Assembly: GCF_000746205.1 (NCBI RefSeq) | Contig: NZ_JQKV01000008.1 | Coordinates: 1 to 64,000 of the forward strand | Source: Halorubrum sp. BV1 | GTDB lineage: Archaea > Halobacteriota > Halobacteria > Halobacteriales > Haloferacaceae | Reading direction: 5' to 3' | DNA length: 64,000 nucleotides | Shown here: positions 42,541 to 51,042 of the stretch, one piece after another | How positions within the stretch are numbered: position 1 is the stretch's first letter | Layout of the letters: each line of letters begins with the position of its first letter | Notes under the pieces: model-generated | Database searches by the model: none | What the model was told of the DNA's origin: nothing | The model's input: the letters and a program-made list of their open reading frames with translations, nothing else | Position numbers and translations under genes: made by a program

Positions 42541-43382
42541 CCGGCGCTCTCGCCGCCCTGCGAGACGCCGCCGCCGCGCTCCGAGGCGCGCTCGGCTTCC
42601 TCACCCGGATCCCGGTCGGCAGCGACGCCGCCGCGTGGGAGTCGTTCGCCCGGTCGCCGTGGAGCCTCCCGGCCGCCGGCTACCTCGTCGGCCCGCTCGT
42701 CGCCCTGCCGCTCCTCGCTCCCGTGCCCGCGCCGACGGCGGCGCTCGGGTTCGTCGCCGGTATCTACGCGCTGACGGGGATAACACACCTCGACGGGGTC
42801 GCGGACCTCGGCGACGCCGCGGTCGTCCACGGCGACGCCGACGCGCGCCGTGAGGTGTTGAACGACGCCGCGCTCGGCGTCGGCGGCACCGTCGCGCTCG
42901 CGCTCGTCGTCCTCGCGCTCGCGACCGCGGGACTGTCTCTGGCCCGGATCGCCGGGGCGTCTCCCCCGGCTCCGGTCGCCGGATCGTCGCCCGCCCCCTC
43001 GGCCGCCCCGGCCGCCGCGGTCGCGATCGTCGTCGTCGCCGAGGTGGGCGCGAAGGCCGCGACGGCGACGCTCGTCTGCGTCGGCGACGCCGCCCACGAG
43101 GGGCTCGGCTCGGCGCTCGCCGACGGGGCCACTTCTTCGGACGCGCTCGCCGTCCTCCTCGTCGCGACGCCCGCGGCGCTTCTCGCGCGGCCGGCCATCG
43201 GATCCGCTGCCCCGGTGCTCGCGGCTGCCGCGTTCGCCGCCGCGTTCGCGACCGCCGCCGCGTTCCGCCGGTGGAGCGCGCGGCGGCTCGGCGGGATCTC
43301 CGGCGACGTGCTGGGCGCGACGACCGAGCTGGCGCGTGTCGCCGCGTTACACGCGGGGGTGATCGCGTGGACGCGCTTCTGA
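42531..43382 (+). CDS. cobS: Adenosylcobinamide-GDP ribazoletransferase (cobalamin synthase)
   Basis: 283 residues of a membrane enzyme joining GDP-cobinamide to alpha-ribazole (phosphate). Family signature: FLTRIPVG near the start, then GITHLDGVADLGDAAVVHGD with the metal-binding Asp residues, and a late RLGGISGDVLGATTELARV. Many membrane helices. The GTG at 42531 lies inside the cbiB end; longer upstream readings overlap cbiB entirely and are rejected. Its last 16 bp overlap cobY. Confidence 0.92.
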   Translation: MALTGALAALRDAAAALRGALGFLTRIPVGSDAAAWESFARSPWSLPAAGYLVGPLVALPLLAPVPAPTAALGFVAGIYALTGITHLDGVADLGDAAVVHGDADARREVLNDAALGVGGTVALALVVLALATAGLSLARIAGASPPAPVAGSSPAPSAAPAAAVAIVVVAEVGAKAATATLVCVGDAAHEGLGSALADGATSSDALAVLLVATPAALLARPAIGSAAPVLAAAAFAAAFATAAAFRRWSARRLGGISGDVLGATTELARVAALHAGVIAWTRF

Positions 43383-44122
43383 TGTGTGGCGGCCGCGGGA
43401 CGCGTCTCGGCGGCGACGCGGAGAAGCCGCTTGTCACGGTCGCGGGGCGGCCGATGGTCGGCCGCGCGCTCGCGGCGCTGGCCGAGAGCCGGATCGAGCG
43501 GGTACACGCCGTCGTCTCGCCGCACGCGACCGCGACGCGGTCGCACCTCGCGGAGCGCACCGCGGCGCGCGGAGACTCGGATACCGACCTCCGGATCGTC
43601 GACGCTCCGGGCGACGGGTACGTCTCCGACCTCCGGTACGCGCTTGGCGTGGGCGACGCCGCCGACGCCGAGACGGCCGCCGACGCCGAGACGGCCGCCG
43701 ATCCCCCAGTTCTCACCGTCGCCGCGGACCTTCCGCTCCTCGACGGCGAGGCGGTCGACCACGTTCTCGACGCCGCCGAATCGGCCGCATCGCCCTCGCT
43801 TACGGTCTGCGTGCCCGCGGCTCGAAAGCGCGACCTCGGGGTCAGCGCGGACGGCCCGTTCGAGGTCGAGGGACGCGCCGTTATCCCGGCGGGGATCAAC
43901 GTCGTCGGCGGCGTTCGCGGCGTGGCTGGCGACGGTGCGGACGCGCCCGACGCGAGCGAGACCGACGTCGCGCCCGACGACAGCGCGGACGCGCCGGGCG
44001 ACGAGTCCCTCGACGACGAGATCTATCTCACCGACGACCGTCGACTCGCCGTCAACGTCAACTACCCGTCGGACGTGCGGATCGCAGAGGCGCTCCTCGC
44101 GGAGGAGCCGACGACTCGCTGA
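43367..44122 (+). CDS. cobY: Adenosylcobinamide-phosphate guanylyltransferase CobY
   Basis: 252 residues of the archaeal nucleotidyltransferase that replaces bacterial CobU. The GTP-binding loop is MCGGRGTRLGG followed by EKPL, with the acidic AADLPLLDG metal site. A duplicated DAETAA and an acidic stretch (DASETDVAPDDSADAPG) look like a haloarchaeal insertion. GTG at 43367 is required to keep the first beta strand (DALLMCGG); an ATG at 43382 would remove it. Confidence 0.9.
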   Translation: MDALLMCGGRGTRLGGDAEKPLVTVAGRPMVGRALAALAESRIERVHAVVSPHATATRSHLAERTAARGDSDTDLRIVDAPGDGYVSDLRYALGVGDAADAETAADAETAADPPVLTVAADLPLLDGEAVDHVLDAAESAASPSLTVCVPAARKRDLGVSADGPFEVEGRAVIPAGINVVGGVRGVAGDGADAPDASETDVAPDDSADAPGDESLDDEIYLTDDRRLAVNVNYPSDVRIAEALLAEEPTTR

Positions 44123-44158
44123 CACGCCGTTTCCACCGACTGACTCACCATCCACGCC

Positions 44159-45253
44159 ATGCACTTCGACCGAGCCGCCGACCTCGACCGCGCGCCTCAC
44201 GGGAGCAGCGACGACCCCGACCTGATCGACTTCTCGGCGAACACGAACCCGCTGGTTCCCGACGGCGTCGAGGCCGTCTACCGCGAGGTGTTCGACGCGG
44301 CGCGGAGCTATCCACAGGAGCCACCCGAGGCGTTCCGGCGGACGGCGGCCGGGTACGTCGACTGCGACCCGAACGCGGTGGTGCCGACCCCCGGCGGGCT
44401 CGCGGCGATCCGGCTCGCCATGTCGCTCGCGGTCGGAGATGGCGACACCGCCCTCGTGCCCGCGCCGAGCTTCGGCGAGTATGCACGCGAGATCCGGCTG
44501 CAGGGCGGTGACCCCGCCTTCGTCTCGGCGGATGCTGTCTTGGAGGCCGACCCCGCGGACCACGCGCTCGCCGTCGTCTGCGCGCCGAACAACCCGACTG
44601 GGGCGGACTACGACCCCGCCGCGCTGGAGCGGTTCGCGGCCCGCTGTCGGGCGGCCGACACCCCGCTTCTCGTCGACGAGGCGTTTCGGGGATTCACCGA
44701 CCGCCCTTCGCTCGCGGGGACCGACGGCGTGATCGTCGCCCGCTCGCTCACGAAGCTGTTCGGGCTCCCCGGGATCAGAGCGGGGTTCGCCGTCGCGACC
44801 GGCGACCTCGGCGCGGCGCTGCGCGGCGCGCGGCGCGCGTGGAACCTGAGCGCTCCGGCGCTCGCGACCGGCGCGCACTGCATGCGACGAACCGAGTTCG
44901 TCCGAGAGACCCGCGAGCGCGTGCGGACTGAGCGTGAGCGGCTTCGCAACGCCCTCCGAACGCGCTACGCGGTCGCGCCCTCGAACGCCCCGTTCCTGCT
45001 CGTCGACGTCGGCGGTTGCGGTCGGTCCGTCGACGCGGTCGTCGCGGCCGCCCGAGAGCGCGGGGTCGCGGTCCGCGACGCGACCACCTTCCGCGGGCTC
45101 GACTCCCACGTCCGCGTCGCGGTCCGTCGCCCGGGAGAGAACGACCGACTGCTCGCGGCGCTCGGGGTCGACGCCGACTACGACGATGATCGCGACGCCG
45201 ACGCCGTCGACTGGGGCGACACCCCGTCTCGGGAGGTGGACGACGGTGTTTGA
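44159..45253 (+). CDS. cobD: L-threonine-O-3-phosphate decarboxylase CobD (PLP aminotransferase fold)
   Basis: 364 residues of fold-type I PLP enzyme. PTPGGLAAIRLAM, CAPNNPTG and SLTKLFGLPGIRAGF are clear; the lysine that holds PLP is K199. It makes aminopropanol phosphate for CbiB. A histidinol-phosphate aminotransferase would look similar, but its place in the B12 operon settles the call. Its end overlaps the cbiZ GTG by 8 bp. Confidence 0.9.
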   Translation: MHFDRAADLDRAPHGSSDDPDLIDFSANTNPLVPDGVEAVYREVFDAARSYPQEPPEAFRRTAAGYVDCDPNAVVPTPGGLAAIRLAMSLAVGDGDTALVPAPSFGEYAREIRLQGGDPAFVSADAVLEADPADHALAVVCAPNNPTGADYDPAALERFAARCRAADTPLLVDEAFRGFTDRPSLAGTDGVIVARSLTKLFGLPGIRAGFAVATGDLGAALRGARRAWNLSAPALATGAHCMRRTEFVRETRERVRTERERLRNALRTRYAVAPSNAPFLLVDVGGCGRSVDAVVAAARERGVAVRDATTFRGLDSHVRVAVRRPGENDRLLAALGVDADYDDDRDADAVDWGDTPSREVDDGV

Positions 45254-46061
45254 CGCGACCGTCAGCGAGGGCGTCCTCCGACTGCGTCGGTCGGGGACAC
45301 GCTGGCTCTCGACCGGCTGGGCCGGTGGGCGCTCGCGCGGCGACGCCGCCTACAACGTCTCGGTGCCCGAGGGGTTCGACCGGACCGACCTCGCGGCGTA
45401 CCGCGACGAACGGTTGGCGAGCGCCGGGTTCGGTGGAGAGGCGATCGGTGTCGACCGCGACGCGGATCGCGACGCAGACCGCAACACCGATCGCAACGCC
45501 GACCGCGACGACGGACCGACTGCCGACCGCCCCGCCCCGCCGACGCTGTTCACCGGTGTGGCGATGGAGCACGCGCGCGGCGCGCGGCGCAGTCCGGTCG
45601 TCGCGTACGCGACCGCCGGGCTCTCGAACCCCGCGACGCTGCCGCTGAATCCCGGGGGCGAAGCGACCCCTTCGACCGCTCACGCGACCTCGACCGAGCC
45701 GTCCCCGCACGGTCCCGGCACGGTCAACCTGATCCTCGGGACGACGCGACGCCTCGCGCCCGGAGCCGCGGCCAACCTCGTCGCGGTCGCGGCCGAGGCG
45801 AAGGCGGCGACGCTGCTTTCGACGGCCGGCGTGCCGGGAACGACGAGCGACGCCGTGGTCGTCGCTGACGACCCGGACGGGGAGCCGGCGGCGTTCTCGG
45901 GCAGCGCGACGCCGGTCGGTTCGGCGGCCCGCGTCTGCGTCCGCGAGGCGGTTTGCGCGAGCCTGCGGTCGCGGTATCCGGACGACGAGTTTCCCGGCCC
46001 GCCGGCCGACGCCGAACACGGCGTCGTCGCCGACGGCCGAGCGGAGGTTTTCCACCTATGA
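45246..46061 (+). CDS. cbiZ: Adenosylcobinamide amidohydrolase CbiZ
   Basis: 271 residues (VFDATVSEGVLRLRRSGTRW). Marks of the family are LSTGWAGG, YNVSVPEG, the GLSNPA segment and GTVNLILGTTRRL. The enzyme cuts the aminopropanol chain from salvaged cobinamide to give cobyric acid, which CbiB re-uses. GTG at 45246 has GGGAGG 8-10 bases upstream within cobD. A charged insert (DRDADRDADRNTDRNADRDD) is encoded by short repeats. CbiZ shows that this organism salvages cobinamide. Confidence 0.92.
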   Translation: MFDATVSEGVLRLRRSGTRWLSTGWAGGRSRGDAAYNVSVPEGFDRTDLAAYRDERLASAGFGGEAIGVDRDADRDADRNTDRNADRDDGPTADRPAPPTLFTGVAMEHARGARRSPVVAYATAGLSNPATLPLNPGGEATPSTAHATSTEPSPHGPGTVNLILGTTRRLAPGAAANLVAVAAEAKAATLLSTAGVPGTTSDAVVVADDPDGEPAAFSGSATPVGSAARVCVREAVCASLRSRYPDDEFPGPPADAEHGVVADGRAEVFHL

Positions 46062-46876
46062 CGACTGAGACACACGACGACGGTACCGACGGAGAGGGAT
46101 CGACGGACGACCGATCGACGGACGACCGATCGACGGACGACCGATCGACGGACGACCGATCGACGGACGACCGATCGATGGACGAGGACGCGAGCGGGAC
46201 CGCCGGCGGCGGCCGGCGCGCCCGGACGCCCGGGGGCGGCGCGGCTCCGGAGCCGGAACCGATCTCGCCGGCCGCGCCCGAGGAGTTCGGACTCGTACAG
46301 GCGTGGTGGGGCGACGGGAAGGGGAAGACGACGGCGGCGATGGGGATGGGGTTCCGGGCCGCCGGCCACGGCTACCGCGTCCACATGGTCCAGTTCATGA
46401 AAGGCGGGGCCGACAGCGTCGACGCCGTCCGCGGCGAGTACAACGCCATCGCCGCGATCCCGGGCTTCTCTTACGAGAACACGGGCCACTACGGCTGGCA
46501 CGGACTGCTCGACGGCTCCGCGGACGATGACCACGAGGCGAAAGCGCTGGCCGCCTTCGAGCGCGCCGAGGCGATCGTCTCCGGCTCGCGCGAGGCCGAC
46601 CTCTCGACCCCGTTCCCGCTCGACGGCGACCCCGACGCGGGCGTCCACATGCTGATTCTCGACGAGATCCTGTACGCGGCCGACCGCGACCTCGTCGACC
46701 CGGACGCGGTCGTCGACCTCGTCGAGTCGAAGCCCGACGGGCTCGAACTCGTCGTGACCGGCAGTCACGCCGAGCCGACGTACCTCGACGGCGTCGCCGA
46801 CCTGATCACGAACGTCCGGAAGGTCGCACACCCGTTCGACGAGGGACAGCGCGCGCGGCGAGGGACGGAGTTCTGA
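46058..46876 (+). CDS. cobA: Cob(I)alamin adenosyltransferase (CobA/CobO type)
   Basis: 272 residues. The P-loop WWGDGKGKTTAAMGMGFRAA (about 84-103) and the family segments VHMVQFMKGG, LDEILYAADRDLV and VTGSHAEP are clear. It transfers the 5'-deoxyadenosyl group from ATP to the corrinoid. Residues 1-75 are a disordered tail with STDDR repeated five times, absent from bacterial CobO. ATG at 46058 overlaps the cbiZ stop. Confidence 0.93.
   Translation: MTTETHDDGTDGEGSTDDRSTDDRSTDDRSTDDRSTDDRSMDEDASGTAGGGRRARTPGGGAAPEPEPISPAAPEEFGLVQAWWGDGKGKTTAAMGMGFRAAGHGYRVHMVQFMKGGADSVDAVRGEYNAIAAIPGFSYENTGHYGWHGLLDGSADDDHEAKALAAFERAEAIVSGSREADLSTPFPLDGDPDAGVHMLILDEILYAADRDLVDPDAVVDLVESKPDGLELVVTGSHAEPTYLDGVADLITNVRKVAHPFDEGQRARRGTEF
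46100..46189 (+). repeat. 15-bp tandem repeat in the cobA N-terminal tail
   Basis: TCGACGGACGACCGA is repeated five times without change (46100-46174), followed by a diverged sixth unit. It encodes STDDR units. The number of copies can change without a frameshift and lies outside the catalytic domain. Confidence 0.9.
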
Positions 46877-46893
46877 CTGACGGTGACCCCCTG

Positions 46894-48450
46894 ATGTCCG
46901 ACCGCGACCCCGACGCCCGAACCGTCCTCGTCGCCGGCACGGCGAGCCACGCCGGCAAGAGCACGCTCGCGGCCGGACTCTGTCGGCTCCTCGCGCGCCG
47001 GGGCGTCTCTGTCGCCCCGTTCAAAGCGCAGAACATGAGCAACAACGCTCGCGTCGCGCTCGCGCCAGACGGCGAGTGGGGCGAGATAGGCGTCTCCCAG
47101 TACGTGCAGGCGCGCGCCGCACGAGTCCCGGCGACCACCGACATGAATCCCGTCTTACTCAAGCCCCGCGGCGACGGCGAGAGCCAGATCGTGATCGACG
47201 GCGAGGCGGTCGCGACCGTCGACGCCGGCGCGTACTACGACGACCACTGGGAACGCGCGCGGGCGGCGGCGGTCGACGCGCACCGTCGGCTGGCCGCCGA
47301 CCACGACGTGATCGTCGCGGAGGGCGCGGGCAGCATCGCCGAGATCAACCTCCACGACCGCGACCTCGCGAACGTCGAGTGCGCGCGGTTCGCCGACGCC
47401 GACGTCCTGATCGCGGTCGACATCGAGCGCGGCGGCGCGTTCGCGAGCCTCTACGGCACGCTCGAACTGCTGCCCGAGGACGTCCGCGAGCGCGTCGCCG
47501 GCGCGGTGATAACGAAGTTCCGCGGCGACCCCGCCCTGCTGGAGCCCGGCATCGCCGAGATCGAATCGCGCACGGGCGTCCCGGTCATCGGCGTCGTTCC
47601 CCACGACGATCCCGGCCTTCCCGCCGAGGACAGCCTCTCGCTGCCGGACGAGGCGGATACCGGAAGCGGTGACGGCATCGCCGGTGCCACGCGGGGAGAC
47701 GACGACGGCGTTCCCGATGCCGAGGCGGTCCGGATCGCCGTCCCGCGGCTCCCCCACATCTCGAACTTCACCGATCTGGAGCCGTTGGCACGCGAGCCGG
47801 GTGTCCGGGTGGCCTACGTCCCGGTCGACGCTGCGGCGACTCCGACCGACGCCGACGCGGTCGTGATCCCGGGATCGAAAAACACCGTCGACGACCTGCT
47901 CGCGCTCCGCGACGCGGGCCTCGACGAGTCGATCCGGGCGTTTTCGGGGCCGATCGTCGGCCTCTGTGGCGGGTACCAGATGCTCGGAGAGCGGCTGACG
48001 AACGCGGAGATCGAGGGGACCGGAGCGGTCACAGCGGTCGACGGCGTCGGCGTCCTCCCGATCGAGACGCGCTTTTCCACCGACAAGCGCGTCGAGCGGG
48101 TGACTCGAGATGTCGACGCGCAGGAGGCGGGTCCGATAGCGGGCGCGACCGGGACCGCGACCGGCTACGAGATCCACATGGGTCGGTCGTCGCCGACGAG
48201 GGCAGTCGCGCGGCCGTTCGGCCCGGAGAGCGCGGCGACGGACCGCGTTCTCGGCACGTACCTCCACGGTCTCTTCGAGAACGCGAACGTCCGGGACGCG
48301 TTCGTCGAGGCGGTCTTCGACGCGGCGGGACGGTCGCGTCCGGCCGGTCCCAACGCCGCCGACGCGCCGAGCCCGTACGACCGCGCCGCTGATCTCGTCG
48401 CTGACCACGTCGACCTCTCCGCTGCGGGGCTAGATCTCGGGTCACCGTGA
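46894..48450 (+). CDS. cbiP: Cobyric acid synthase
   Basis: 518 residues. The N-terminal VAGTASHAGKSTLAAGLCRL is an ATP-binding P-loop domain with KAQNMSNNARV and AEGAGSIAEINL. The C-terminal amidotransferase has GLCGGYQMLG (nucleophile Cys) and YEIHMGR. It adds four amides to give cobyric acid. An Asp-rich insert (about 255-275) lies between the domains. It is the last of the nine B12 genes, 17 bp after cobA; a separate thioredoxin promoter follows. Confidence 0.95.
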   Translation: MSDRDPDARTVLVAGTASHAGKSTLAAGLCRLLARRGVSVAPFKAQNMSNNARVALAPDGEWGEIGVSQYVQARAARVPATTDMNPVLLKPRGDGESQIVIDGEAVATVDAGAYYDDHWERARAAAVDAHRRLAADHDVIVAEGAGSIAEINLHDRDLANVECARFADADVLIAVDIERGGAFASLYGTLELLPEDVRERVAGAVITKFRGDPALLEPGIAEIESRTGVPVIGVVPHDDPGLPAEDSLSLPDEADTGSGDGIAGATRGDDDGVPDAEAVRIAVPRLPHISNFTDLEPLAREPGVRVAYVPVDAAATPTDADAVVIPGSKNTVDDLLALRDAGLDESIRAFSGPIVGLCGGYQMLGERLTNAEIEGTGAVTAVDGVGVLPIETRFSTDKRVERVTRDVDAQEAGPIAGATGTATGYEIHMGRSSPTRAVARPFGPESAATDRVLGTYLHGLFENANVRDAFVEAVFDAAGRSRPAGPNAADAPSPYDRAADLVADHVDLSAAGLDLGSP

Positions 48451-48503
48451 CCGGTTGCTTCGCCTCCGGAAGGTATATTGTCTACACTACCCAATACTCT
48501 CGC

Positions 48504-48956
48504 ATGAGCGACAGTGCAGACGCGGCGAGCGGTGAGAGCGAGCTGAGCGAACGAGAGCGCATCCGCGAACGGAAGCTTCGGGAGCTTCGCGAGCGCGAAT
48601 CGGAAGACGACGCCGACGAGGGAACCGGGGCAGAGACGCCGAACCACCCGATCGACATCGACGGGCCGGCGGCGCTTCAGCGCACGGTAGACGAGTACGA
48701 CGTGGTGCTCGTCGACTGTTATGCGGACTGGTGCGGGCCGTGTCAGATGATGGAGCCGACGATCGAGGCGCTCGCGCGCGAGAGCGACGCCGCGGTGGCG
48801 AAAGTCGACGTGGACGCGAACCCGGAGATCGCCCAACAGGTGGGGGCACGCAGCATTCCGACGCTCCTCGTCTTTGCGAACGGCGAACCGGTCGAGCGCC
48901 TCGTCGGCGCACAGGACCGAGCGTCGCTGGAGTCGGCGATCGACGCGGCCGCCTGA
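48504..48956 (+). CDS. trxA: Thioredoxin with charged N-terminal extension
   Basis: 150 residues. The thioredoxin fold is in about 50-150 with active site WCGPC at 76-80 and the cis-Pro loop SIPTLLVF. A strongly charged N-terminal extension (ERERIRERKLRELRERES) is haloarchaeal and may be a helix for protein interaction. A TATA box (GGTATATTG, about 48471-48479) predicts a leaderless transcript at the ATG at 48504, separating it from the cobalamin operon. Confidence 0.93.
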   Translation: MSDSADAASGESELSERERIRERKLRELRERESEDDADEGTGAETPNHPIDIDGPAALQRTVDEYDVVLVDCYADWCGPCQMMEPTIEALARESDAAVAKVDVDANPEIAQQVGARSIPTLLVFANGEPVERLVGAQDRASLESAIDAAA

Positions 48957-49050
48957 GTCGCTCGCGGCACTCTTCGCCACGCTCGTGTTCGACCGTGGCG
49001 AGGACGGCCGGTCACGGAACCCCTAAGAACGGAGCGACCTCACGTTCGCT

Positions 49051-49719
49051 ATGCACATCGCGATACTCGGTGGCACCGGTGACATCGGGCAGGGGATCGC
49101 GCTCCGGCTCGCGGCCGACACGGCTCACGAGGTCACAGTCGGCTCGCGCGAAGCGGAGCGAGCAGAGACGAAAGCCGAGGAGTACACAACCGAACTCGAC
49201 AGCCGCGGGATCGACGCCGCGGTCGCGGGGGCCGAGAACGCGGTCGCCGCAGCCGATGCGCGCATTATCGTCCTCGCGGTGCCGCCGTATCACGTCGGCG
49301 ACACCGTCGAGGCGATCGCGGACGCCCTCGATCCCGGGGACGTACTCGTCTCCCCGGCGACCGGCATGAAACGCGACGACGAGGGGTTCCACTACCACAA
49401 GCCGGGTGCCGGCTCGGTGACGAAGATCGTCGCCAACGCCGCGCCCGACGGCGTCGCCGTCGTCGGCGCGTTCCACAACCTCGCGGCCGGGCGGCTCGCG
49501 AACCTCGACGCCGACCTCGGGATCGACACGCTCGTGATCGGCGACGACGACGACGCGAAGGCGACGGTGGTCGACGTCGCCGAGGGAATCGAGGGACTGC
49601 GCGCGCTCGATGCCGGCGGAATCGCCAACGCCCCCGAGATCGAGGGGCTCACGCCGCTCCTGATCAACGTCGCGTCCAACAACGACGGGCTCCACGACCT
49701 CGGCGTTCGCTTCGAGTGA
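49051..49719 (+). CDS. npdG: F420H2:NADP+ oxidoreductase (Fno/NpdG type)
   Basis: 222 residues. The NADP-binding loop GGTGDIGQGIALRLA (7-21) is followed by TVGSREAERAE, PPYHVGDTVEAIAD, and the F420-side segment ATGMKRDDEGFHYHKPG. It moves hydride between coenzyme F420 and NADP. Haloarchaea contain F420, so a housekeeping role is likely. The promoter is weak by eye, with CCTAAGAA about 25 bp before the ATG. Confidence 0.9.
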   Translation: MHIAILGGTGDIGQGIALRLAADTAHEVTVGSREAERAETKAEEYTTELDSRGIDAAVAGAENAVAAADARIIVLAVPPYHVGDTVEAIADALDPGDVLVSPATGMKRDDEGFHYHKPGAGSVTKIVANAAPDGVAVVGAFHNLAAGRLANLDADLGIDTLVIGDDDDAKATVVDVAEGIEGLRALDAGGIANAPEIEGLTPLLINVASNNDGLHDLGVRFE

Positions 49720-49814
49720 GCAGATAGCGGCCGAGACGGCCGTCGATCCGACCCGTCTAGACGACCGACGGGGGACGTCTGGACGACCGGCGATCCGACC
49801 CCGCCTGCGTCTTC

Positions 49815-50750
49815 TTACGCGACGATCTCGTCTATCAGCTCCCGCGCGCTCCGACGGACGGCGGCGTCGCTCTCGACGGACGGCTCCCAGCCGAGTGCGG
49901 CCAGCTTCTCGATCGAGAGGCGCATCTTCGGCACGTCGCCGGTCCAGCCGCGGTCGCCGCCGGTGTAGCTGTACTCGGGGTCGACGCCGAGTTCGTCGCT
50001 GACGATGTCGGCGATGTCCGTGACGGAGGTCGTCGTCCGCGTCCCGAGATTGTAGATGTTGAGGTCGTCGGTGGCGTGCTCGACGACGAACTCCATGGCG
50101 TCGACGCAATCGGTGACGTGCATGTACGACTTCTCTTGTCGGCCGTCCCCGAGGATCTCCAATTCCGTCGGATCGGCGTCGAGCTTCTCGATGAAGTCCG
50201 GGACCACGTTGCCGCGCTGGCGCGGGCCGACGATGTTCGCGAAGCGGAACACCCACGACTGGATCCCGTACGAGTGCGCGTGCGTGGAGATGAGCGCCTC
50301 GTCGGCGAGCTTCGAGGAGCCGTAAATCGAGATCGGTTCGAGCGGACCGTAGTCTTCGGGCGTCGGTCGCGGGGCCTCGCCGTAGACGGTCGACGAGGAA
50401 GTGAACGCCAGCCGATCGACGCCGACTTCGCGCATCCGCTCTACGACGTTGTAGGTCATCTCGGCGTTCTCTTCGAAGAGGACGCGGTCGTCGTCGTAGT
50501 TCGTGTCGGTGTACGCGGCGAAGTGGAAGACGACGTCGAGGTCCGCGGTGACCGCTTCGGCGACGTCGTCGGCGTCGGTCATGTCCGCCTCGACGAAGTC
50601 GGCTCCGTCGGGAACCCGGTCTCTGGTCCCCTTCGAGAGGTCGTCGGCGACGCGGACGGTCGCGCCGCGGTCGAGCAGGCTTGCGGCGAGGTGGCTCCCG
50701 ACGAGCCCCGCACCGCCCGTGACGAGAACGTGCGAGTCGGTCAGATCCAT
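49815..50750 (-). CDS. NAD-dependent sugar-nucleotide epimerase/dehydratase
   Basis: 311 residues of an extended short-chain dehydrogenase. NAD loop VTGGAGLVGSHLAASLL near the start, catalytic Tyr/Lys in SIYGSSKLADE, and PRQRGNVVPDFIEK as in UDP-galactose/GlcNAc epimerases. It probably makes a sugar nucleotide for surface glycans. The substrate is not readable. A TATA-like ACTTATCC (50772-50779) predicts a leaderless ATG at 50750. It lies next to the iron-regulated glycan genes but has no iron box. Confidence 0.88.
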   Translation of the reverse strand: MDLTDSHVLVTGGAGLVGSHLAASLLDRGATVRVADDLSKGTRDRVPDGADFVEADMTDADDVAEAVTADLDVVFHFAAYTDTNYDDDRVLFEENAEMTYNVVERMREVGVDRLAFTSSSTVYGEAPRPTPEDYGPLEPISIYGSSKLADEALISTHAHSYGIQSWVFRFANIVGPRQRGNVVPDFIEKLDADPTELEILGDGRQEKSYMHVTDCVDAMEFVVEHATDDLNIYNLGTRTTTSVTDIADIVSDELGVDPEYSYTGGDRGWTGDVPKMRLSIEKLAALGWEPSVESDAAVRRSARELIDEIVA

Positions 50751-50911
50751 ACGCCTCCGTGCGGCGGTGTCGGATAAGTACGTATGGAATCGGACCGGGG
50801 TGCGGTCCTGAGAGGTCGTCGATACGCTACTGCTGGCGCAGCGACCGGCTTCACTACGCCAGACCCGTGGGTCTCGTCGTCTCCGAACCGACGACGACTG
50901 TCAACTCCGCA

Positions 50912-51020
50912 CAGCACCTCACGCCTCCCCACCCTCGCCGCGACGGCGTTCAAAACGCCGTCGCGGGCTCCCTCGCGGCCGGGTTCGTCCCCTCCGGGCG
51001 CTCACCGGCGCGCCACAGCG
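50912..51020 (-). repeat. Structured intergenic repeat, copy B
   Basis: Second copy of the element at 4264-4435. It keeps CAGCACC, CTCACGCCTCCCC, CCTCG, CGCGGGCTCC, TCGCGGCCG and the end box GCGCGCCAC, but its central hairpin is a different perfect stem (GCGACGGCGTT/AACGCCGTCGC). It ends 23 bp beyond the stop of the permease gene, in the same orientation to that gene as copy A is to ahcY. It fills most of the 292-bp spacer 50751-51042; no gene is visible there. Confidence 0.6.
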
Positions 51021-51042
51021 AATGACCACTCTTGTAGTCCCC

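Noticed and set aside
40278..45109. Other long minus-strand frames over cbiB, cobS and cobY (623, 432 and 781 codons)
   Set aside because: Same cause: shadows of overlapping plus-strand B12 genes, with compositions rich in Arg and Pro and no start signals.
46100..46189. CRISPR or intergenic minisatellite
   Set aside because: The 15-bp units are contiguous and within the cobA reading frame.
49815..50750. Inclusion of the epimerase in the iron regulon
   Set aside because: It is next to the regulon and could supply sugar nucleotides, but no TTTAGG-N4-CCTAAA box is upstream of it and a repeat element separates the two.
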